Source of the DNA: JBOHUC01 sp050733935
Lineage (GTDB): Bacteria > Eisenbacteria > RBG-16-71-46 > DASYSL01
Direction: 5' to 3'
DNA length: 49,663 bases
NCBI GenBank assembly: GCA_050733935.1
Contig: JBOHUC010000060.1
Location: 1-49,663 of the forward strand
The notes under the pieces were generated by a model. The model did not search any database. It was not told the DNA's origin and saw only the letters and a list, made by a program, of their open reading frames with translations. Shown here in pieces: positions 43,810 to 49,663 of the stretch. Numbering within the stretch: the stretch's first letter is position 1; every line of letters begins with the position of its first letter. Both the position numbers and the translations under genes were made by a program.

Positions 43810-46800
43810 TTACGGCAGCAGCACGAGCTCCTTCCGGAACGATCCTCCGGACGTCCGCGCGCTCACGTAGTACACGCCCGCGCCGATCTTCCGGCCGGAG
43901 CCGTCCGTGCCGTCCCACAGGAGCATGTGCGTGCCCGCGTCGACCGGCCCGTTCACCACCGAGCGCACGAGCGCACCGCGCACGTCGTGAATGCGAACGT
44001 CGGCGAAACCCGCCTTGGGCATCGCAAGCTCGAGCCGGGCCGAGCCGCGGGCCGGGTTCGCACCCGCGAGCCTGAGACCGTACTCGCGCGGCAGGACCGG
44101 ATCGTCCACCCCGACGAGGTCGTTCACGATGAGCTCGACCGGCATGTCGATCACGCCCTCGTCCGGATCGTTCGACGACAGCCGCAGGTTGCCCTGGTAC
44201 GTCCCGGGCTCGAGATCCTGCGAATCGAAGTCGATCGAAACGTTGCGCGACTCTCCGGCCGGGACTGTGCCGCTCTCCGGGGTCACTGACAGCCAGTCCG
44301 GCGTGCGGCTGATCTGAATCGCCAGGTTGTCGTGCACGTACGGCGCGTTGAACACGGCCTGGAGCCCGACGTCACGCGTCGCGTTCTGAATGCCGAGCGT
44401 GGCCGAGTCCAGGATGTCGTTCATCGAGAGGTACTGGTACACGATCTTCCCGCTCGGATAGAGGATCGCCTGGAACGTGTACGTCGGATCCCCCGGCGCG
44501 CCGATGTAGTGCTGGACGCCCACCCACGAGACGATGAAGCGCGTGCCGTCGTAGTGGTAGTACACGGAGCCGGTGAGCCTGAGATCCATGTCGTCCCAGA
44601 ACGGCGCGACCAGGTTCGCGGGCGTGCGCGCCCCGGCGCTCGGCAGCGGATCGTTGGTGAACGAGCTGTCCGGCCAGGTGAACGACATCCAGCCGTTCGT
44701 GCAGATGTTCACTGTCGTGAACGTGCTGCCGTAGAACGGGAAGCTGAATCCGAGCGGGATGTTCGTCTTGAGACGATCGTCGGCCGCGAAGCCGTCTATC
44801 AGCGTCCCGGTCCCGGTGATGTCGACCCAGCCGAACACCGGGCCGGCCGGCTCGTCGCTGTCCTTCCAGCGATAGCCGAAGGCGTCCGGCCCGCCGGAGT
44901 CGAGGATGCCCTCGCGCGGATCCGCCTCGTCCTTCTTGAGGTCCAGTCCCTCATAGATCACGAACGAGGAGGCCGCGGCATCCACGCTCGCGCCGAGCGT
45001 CCACGTGAGGTCGCTGCCGCCGTTGTTCGTGAGCGAGAGGATCTGGCTCGCCGTCTGGTCCGGCGGAAGCGTCTGCAAGAACGAACCGCCGCTCGCGGTA
45101 ACGTCCGGCGCCACGATGCCGGCACCGCTCAGGTCCACGCCCAGGAACTGCGTGTCCGGATCGTTGCTCTTGATCGTGAGCGTCGCGGGGTACGCCTGCA
45201 CGGCGCCCGGATTGAAGTTCACGTTCACGATCGCCTGTCCGAGCGGCGGAATCGTGAATCCGGTCGTGTTCGGCGTGTAGGCCGGATCGCTCGACGTCAC
45301 ATCGTCGACGACCAGCGCATCCGTCCCGGTATTCGTCACCGTGATCTGGCGGAGCTGCGGATAGCCGATGAAGACGGTCCCGAAGTCCACCGGATCGGGT
45401 GCCGCCACGATGTCCGGCACGCCGATCACGTGCAGGATCGCGGGCACGTCGTACTGCGAGACGATCGGATCGTTCGTCGTGAGACGCACGTTCGCCTCGT
45501 AGTCGCCGCCGTAGAGTCCGGCCGCGTTGAAGCCGACCGTGAGGTCCACGAAGCCCCCCGCCGGCACGCTGCCCGAGAGCGGCGTCACCGTGAGGAACCG
45601 CGCGGGCGGTGAGAAGCGGACCGCCAGGTTGTCCTGGACGTAGGACGCGTTGTTGAACACGACCTGGAGGCCGTCGTTCCGGGCGGCGTTCTGGATGCCG
45701 ACCGTATGGCTGTTCCGGGTCGTGGCCGTGATGGACAGGTACTGATAGAGGATGCGTCCGTCCGGATAGAGCTGGATCTGGAACGTGTTGGGCGCCGTCT
45801 CTCCGAGCCGCGGCACGGCCTGCCACTGCACGATGAGCTTCGAGCCGTCATTGTAGTAGTACGCGTCCCCGGACGTTCCGAAGTTCATGTCGTCCCAGAA
45901 CGCCGCGACCAGGTTCTCCGGCACACCCGTGCCGCTGTTCGGCAGCGTCGTGTTCGAATACGCGGTCGAGCTGCTGGTGAACGAGATCCACCCGTTCGTG
46001 CAGACGCGGAAGGTCGAGAACGTGGCGCCGTAGTACGGGAACGAGAAGCCGATCGGGAACGGCCCGTTGTTCTGGTCGTCGCCGTTGAACGGAATCGCGG
46101 TTCCCACGCCCGAGATGTCGACCCAGCTGAACACCGGTCCGCCGGGCTCGTTGCTGTCCGACCAGCGGTAGCCGAACGCGTCCGGGCCGCCGGAGGCGAG
46201 CGGTGCCGGTCCGAACCGGCTGTCGCTCTGGCCCTTCGCGACGAACACGTTCTCGGCGTCGCCGTCGACGTGCCGGCGCGGAGCCGTGCCGAGGTCCGAG
46301 GCGCCGCTCACGACGATCGTCTCGGCACTGAACGTGAGCGGGCTTCCGCCGTGGTTTTCGACCCGCATGTTCCGGCTCACGGCCGTGTTGGTCGCGAGCG
46401 TCTCCTCGAAGTTGCGCGGATCCACCGAGAAGGAAGGCGCCGGAACCGCCTCACCGGAAGCGGTCACGTTCACACTCGGCGTGTCCGGGTCGTCGCTCAC
46501 GATCTCGATCGACCCCGCGAGCGTGCACGGACTCGGCGGATTCCATGACAGCGTCACGTTCTGGAACCCACCCGGAGCCACCGAGAACGAGCCCGGGAGC
46601 GCGGTGAGCGCGCCGGCCGTGCAGCTTCCCGAGACGTTGATCGCGACCACGTTGAGCGCGTCCGTACCGTTGTTCGCGACGGTGAGCGTCCGCGTGTACG
46701 TCCCGCCCGTGAACTGCGTGCCGAAGTCCGAGTTCGCCGGGGTGGCCACGATGTTCGGGGCGCCGATCACCGTGAGCTGGCACGGCGTCGAGGACGGCGA

Positions 46801-49392
46801 GCCGTCGGGGTCGTTCGAGAACAGCTTCACGAACCCGTCGTACACGCCGCCGTTGAGCCCGGTGGCGTCGAACTGCACGTCGAGGAGCTGGCTGTTGCCC
46901 GCGTGCAGCCGGCCGGACGTCGGGCTCACCGTGAGCCACTGGCGGAGCGGCGCGATCTGGACCGCGAGGTTGTCGTGGAAGTACGCCGTGTTGAACGCGA
47001 CGTTGAGGCCGATCGTCTCGGCCCCGTCCTGGATGCCCGCGGTCGCGCTGTTCGTCGGCGAGCCCATCGAGAGGTACTGGTATCGGATCTCACCGCTCGG
47101 ATAGAGGATCGCCTGGAACGTGTAGGGGCCGCCCGTCTGATAGTGCGGGGCGCCCACCCACGACACGATGTAGCGCGCCCCGTCGTTGTGGACGTACACG
47201 CGCGGCGTGGCGCCGAAGTCGAGGTCGTCCCAGAACGGCGCGACCATGTTGGGCACGCCGGCCGAAGCGGGGAACGGCGCGTTGCTGTACGGTGCGCCGC
47301 CGTCGGTGAACGAGAGGAAGCCGTTCGTGCTCACGCGCACCGACGAGAACGTGTTCCCGTAGAACGGGAACGAGAAGCCGATGTTCTGTGGCAGCGTCGT
47401 CGCGTCGTCCCCGGTGAGCGTGAGGAGCGTGCCGACGCCCGTGATGTCGACCCACGAGAACACGGGGCCGCCGACTTCGTCGCTGTCCACCCACCGGTAG
47501 CCGAACGCGTCCGGACCGCCGCTTCCGAGAATCCCCTGGCGCGGATCCACCTCGCCCTTCGCGAGCGTCATCTCGGGAACTTGCGGCGTCTCCTCGACCA
47601 ACACCGAGCGCGCGAGACTGAACACGAGCTCGGGAGTGGGCGCGGTCCAGTCGAGGCGGCCAGCGCCCGTGTTCTGGACCGTGAGCTGCTGGGTCGCCTG
47701 CGCTCCGGTCAGGAGCGTCTGCGAGAGCGACGCCGGCGTGACCGAGATGTTCGGAATGCCGAGCGTGGTCCCGGTTGCGACGTTCGAAATCGGTCCGGCG
47801 TTTCCGAACTCGTCGAGCGCCCGGAGCGCGAAGTAATAGAACGTGCTGTACGTGAGGCCCGCGACTTCGACCGTCTCCGTCGAGCCCGCCGGCTGCGGAT
47901 CAGGTCCTTCGACCGGATTCGCCGCGTAGAAGCTCACCGAGTCGGTGATCGCGGAGGTGGACCAGCGGATGTCGTAGCGGGAGGCCCGACCCGTCCCGCC
48001 GTCATCGCCGGTCGCCGTCCACGTGAGCCCCATCGTGGTCGAGCCCGGATCCGTGGTCGCGAGATCGGTGACCTGGCCGGGAGCCGTGCTGTCCGGATCC
48101 GCGATCGCCATGAACACGTTGAGCCTTGCCCCCGTCACGCACCGTCCTGTGAGCGCGGGGATCGGATCGGCCTTGACCATGATGAGCTGCTTGATCTGCA
48201 GGTTCGACGCGCCCGGGAAGCGGCCCCATGCGAGTGCACAGGCGCCGGCCACGTGCGGCGTGGCCATCGACGTGCCCGAGAGGAGCTGATAGCTGCCGCC
48301 CGGCTCACACGAGAGGATGTCGACGCCGGGGGCGCCGAGGTCGACCGTGGTCGCGCCGAAGTTCGAGAACCCGGCGAGCTGGTCGTTGTGATCGGTCGCC
48401 GCCACCGCAATGATGTACGGAGTGTCGTACGAAGATGGGAAATGCGGCGAGACGTCGGTGTTCGACCCGGCGTTGCCCGCGGCCGCGACGAACAGCTGAC
48501 CGGCCGCGCCCGCGGCATTGATCGCGTCGAGCAGCGCCTGCGAGAACCCGCCGCCGCCCCACGAATTGGACGTCAGCCGGCAGCCGATCGTGATCGCGTA
48601 CTGAACGCTCGAGATCGCGCCATCGGTCGAGCCCGAGCCGCCCGCGGAGAGGAACTTGATGCCCGCGATCTTGATGTTCCAGTTCACGCCCACGACGCCG
48701 ACGCCATTGTTGCCGACAGCACCGATCGTCCCTGCGCAGTGCGTGCCGTGCCCGTTGTCGTCGAACGGATCGCCGTCCGAGTTCACGAAGTCGAACCCGT
48801 GCACGTCGTCCACGAAGCCGTTGCTGTCGTCGTCCACGCTGTTGCCCGGGATCTCGCCCGGGTTCGTCCACGCGTTGGCCGCGAGATCGGGGTGGTTGTA
48901 GTCGATGCCCGTGTCGATCACGCCGATCAGGAGGTTCGGATCCCCGGTGAAGAGATCCCATGCGTTGGTCGCGCGGATGTCCGCGCCGGCCGTGCCGCCG
49001 GTCTGCCCCGTGTTGCGCATCGCATAGAGCTCGGGGAAGCGCGGATCGTTCGGCGTGAGGAGCGCGCGAATCTCGTAGTTGGGCTCCGCATACTCGACGT
49101 TCGGATTGCTCTCGAGGCGCGCGATCGCGTCCTCGACGCTCAGGTCGCCCTCGAGCTTCAGGTGCTCGGCGCGGATGAATGCGAAGTCGTGGAGCTTCCG
49201 GTGCGGGCCGAGCGCGGCGCGCGCCAGAGAGCGGGTCTGGGACTCCGCTCCAGGCCGATACTTGACGATGATCTCGCCCGGAATCGTCTTCGGTGCGGCA
49301 CCCTCGCGGCCGCCCTGCGCGGCGGCCGGAGAAGCGAGAACGAGCGCGGCAAACACCGCCGCGAGCCAGCGGAATGGGGAACGGTCGGGCAT
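43810..49392 (-). CDS. Giant secreted subtilisin-like (S8) protease with repeat modules and FlgD-like tail
   Basis: 1860-residue exported protease. Signal peptide ends near SPAAAQ; an I9-type propeptide follows (PGEIIVKYRPGAES). The S8 triad is Asp160 (VIDTGIDYNHPDL), His215 (GHGTHCAGT) and Ser375 (GTSMATPHVAG). A fibronectin-III-like domain follows (~470-570), then three ~190-residue modules at about 625-815, 1067-1261 and 1500-1695. Choice-of-anchor/ASPM-like Ig domains lie between them. The last ~90 residues (VRIHDVRGALVRSVV ... GAGVYYVS) are a FlgD-like/sorting domain. ATG 49392 follows GGGAG. Probably surface-bound or released. Confidence 0.92.
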   Translation of the reverse strand: MPDRSPFRWLAAVFAALVLASPAAAQGGREGAAPKTIPGEIIVKYRPGAESQTRSLARAALGPHRKLHDFAFIRAEHLKLEGDLSVEDAIARLESNPNVEYAEPNYEIRALLTPNDPRFPELYAMRNTGQTGGTAGADIRATNAWDLFTGDPNLLIGVIDTGIDYNHPDLAANAWTNPGEIPGNSVDDDSNGFVDDVHGFDFVNSDGDPFDDNGHGTHCAGTIGAVGNNGVGVVGVNWNIKIAGIKFLSAGGSGSTDGAISSVQYAITIGCRLTSNSWGGGGFSQALLDAINAAGAAGQLFVAAAGNAGSNTDVSPHFPSSYDTPYIIAVAATDHNDQLAGFSNFGATTVDLGAPGVDILSCEPGGSYQLLSGTSMATPHVAGACALAWGRFPGASNLQIKQLIMVKADPIPALTGRCVTGARLNVFMAIADPDSTAPGQVTDLATTDPGSTTMGLTWTATGDDGGTGRASRYDIRWSTSAITDSVSFYAANPVEGPDPQPAGSTETVEVAGLTYSTFYYFALRALDEFGNAGPISNVATGTTLGIPNISVTPASLSQTLLTGAQATQQLTVQNTGAGRLDWTAPTPELVFSLARSVLVEETPQVPEMTLAKGEVDPRQGILGSGGPDAFGYRWVDSDEVGGPVFSWVDITGVGTLLTLTGDDATTLPQNIGFSFPFYGNTFSSVRVSTNGFLSFTDGGAPYSNAPFPASAGVPNMVAPFWDDLDFGATPRVYVHNDGARYIVSWVGAPHYQTGGPYTFQAILYPSGEIRYQYLSMGSPTNSATAGIQDGAETIGLNVAFNTAYFHDNLAVQIAPLRQWLTVSPTSGRLHAGNSQLLDVQFDATGLNGGVYDGFVKLFSNDPDGSPSSTPCQLTVIGAPNIVATPANSDFGTQFTGGTYTRTLTVANNGTDALNVVAINVSGSCTAGALTALPGSFSVAPGGFQNVTLSWNPPSPCTLAGSIEIVSDDPDTPSVNVTASGEAVPAPSFSVDPRNFEETLATNTAVSRNMRVENHGGSPLTFSAETIVVSGASDLGTAPRRHVDGDAENVFVAKGQSDSRFGPAPLASGGPDAFGYRWSDSNEPGGPVFSWVDISGVGTAIPFNGDDQNNGPFPIGFSFPYYGATFSTFRVCTNGWISFTSSSTAYSNTTLPNSGTGVPENLVAAFWDDMNFGTSGDAYYYNDGSKLIVQWQAVPRLGETAPNTFQIQLYPDGRILYQYLSITATTRNSHTVGIQNAARNDGLQVVFNNASYVQDNLAVRFSPPARFLTVTPLSGSVPAGGFVDLTVGFNAAGLYGGDYEANVRLTTNDPIVSQYDVPAILHVIGVPDIVAAPDPVDFGTVFIGYPQLRQITVTNTGTDALVVDDVTSSDPAYTPNTTGFTIPPLGQAIVNVNFNPGAVQAYPATLTIKSNDPDTQFLGVDLSGAGIVAPDVTASGGSFLQTLPPDQTASQILSLTNNGGSDLTWTLGASVDAAASSFVIYEGLDLKKDEADPREGILDSGGPDAFGYRWKDSDEPAGPVFGWVDITGTGTLIDGFAADDRLKTNIPLGFSFPFYGSTFTTVNICTNGWMSFTWPDSSFTNDPLPSAGARTPANLVAPFWDDMDLRLTGSVYYHYDGTRFIVSWVGVQHYIGAPGDPTYTFQAILYPSGKIVYQYLSMNDILDSATLGIQNATRDVGLQAVFNAPYVHDNLAIQISRTPDWLSVTPESGTVPAGESRNVSIDFDSQDLEPGTYQGNLRLSSNDPDEGVIDMPVELIVNDLVGVDDPVLPREYGLRLAGANPARGSARLELAMPKAGFADVRIHDVRGALVRSVVNGPVDAGTHMLLWDGTDGSGRKIGAGVYYVSARTSGGSFRKELVLLP
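44310..44895 (-). repeat. ~190-residue module, copy 3 in the subtilase
   Basis: Begins GGPDAFGYRWKDSDEPAGPV, contains GFSFPFYGSTFTTV and CTNGWMSFT, and ends DNLAIQI. Same order of landmarks as the two upstream copies. Confidence 0.85.
45610..46192 (-). repeat. ~190-residue module, copy 2 in the subtilase
   Basis: Begins GGPDAFGYRWSDSNEPGGPV, contains GFSFPYYGATFSTF and VCTNGWISFT, and ends DNLAVRF. Confidence 0.85.
46950..47520 (-). repeat. ~190-residue module, copy 1 in the subtilase
   Basis: Begins GGPDAFGYRWVDSDEVGGPV, contains GFSFPFYGNTFSSV and STNGFLSFTDG, and ends DNLAVQI. Confidence 0.85.
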
Positions 49393-49663
49393 GGGGGATC
49401 TCCCTCTCCAGCCGGGCGGCCGGAATGAAGCGGAGCTCTCGCACGACGTGCGACGGGACGTGCGGCGCGCGTGACGCAGCGAGAAGGGCAAAACGCCAAT
49501 AAAGAAACCGGCGAGGCGGGCGGCGAGGCAGGCGCGAGTTGATCAGGACAATGGCCGACGCCGGGCCGGGACGGCTATCGATCTGGAGCCATGAAGCTTA
49601 GGCGCCGACCCCCATCAGGTCAATGGATTTGTCGGCGTGCACGGCTCGTGCCGCGCGCGGAGC
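49393..49663. other. Upstream region of the subtilase gene, window edge
   Basis: No credible gene. It should hold the subtilase promoter on the minus strand, but I could not identify a convincing -35/-10 pair. A short A/T-rich patch lies at 49490-49508. Confidence 0.5.

Noticed and set aside
44310..47520. Repeats in the subtilase considered as a CRISPR or mobile array
   Set aside because: They are ~570-585 bp coding modules in one reading frame, not short repeats with spacers.
46903..49428. 841-residue open frame opposite the subtilase
   Set aside because: Shadow of the protease gene; composition dominated by Arg, Val, Glu and Ala with no motif.

Overview
This is a GC-rich, tightly packed bacterial chromosome segment of about 49.7 kb with 40 supportable protein genes. 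I see no rRNA or tRNA, no CRISPR array, no insertion sequence and no phage. Several traits suggest a Gram-negative lineage in or near the FCB group, possibly a Candidatus Eisenbacteria/Krumholzibacteria-like organism: a giant secreted subtilase ending in a FlgD-like sorting/Ig domain, DUF3943 and 'surface repeat' outer-membrane-type proteins, many Sec, Tat and lipoprotein signals, and one-base or four-base gene junctions. This placement is inferred from protein style only; no marker gene here fixes the taxonomy.

Layout. 1-8.2 kb holds a truncated epoxide hydrolase, a VOC protein, a Tat-exported alpha/beta hydrolase behind a MerR-like operator, a TldE/TldD pair whose TldD carries a Tat signal, a secreted gluzincin-like protein, a second VOC protein and a lipoprotein. 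8.2-10.5 kb is groES-groEL (minus strand) with a CIRCE-like element and a terminator. 10.5-21.7 kb has a CDF metal exporter divergent from a probable operon of ferredoxin, PAP2 phosphatase, glpD and glpK. That operon runs directly into two surface protein genes (a 16/14-residue surface-repeat protein and a DUF3943 protein). The surface pair is present a second time after an oppositely oriented barrel-like gene.

21.7-32.3 kb is the most interesting region. A CoA-binding protein is followed by a strong terminator that sits directly against a seven-gene operon in which every junction is a 4-base start/stop overlap. Its genes are HMG-CoA reductase, a UbiA-like prenyltransferase, a PEP-synthase/rifampin-phosphotransferase-like enzyme, a DUF3419 (BtaA-like) aminocarboxypropyl transferase, a phytol/dolichol-kinase-like membrane protein with a possible DUF92-like second half, a GNAT acyltransferase and an AMP-forming ligase. 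Together they look like an uncharacterised isoprenoid or amino-lipid pathway. That function is inference.

32.4-43.7 kb holds a secreted coiled-coil protein; a minus-strand set of a NYN nuclease-like/S1 fusion, an SDR and a lipase-like hydrolase; a minus-strand set of a lipoprotein, a secreted thioredoxin and a thiamine-binding protein; then a secreted two-domain binding protein, a glycogen debranching enzyme, a cyclase-family hydrolase and a zinc-ribbon membrane protein. 43.8-49.4 kb is one 1860-residue secreted subtilisin-like protease with three copies of a ~190-residue module.

Most long open frames opposite these genes are artefacts of high GC content and were left out. Family names come from motif recognition by eye; no database search was run.
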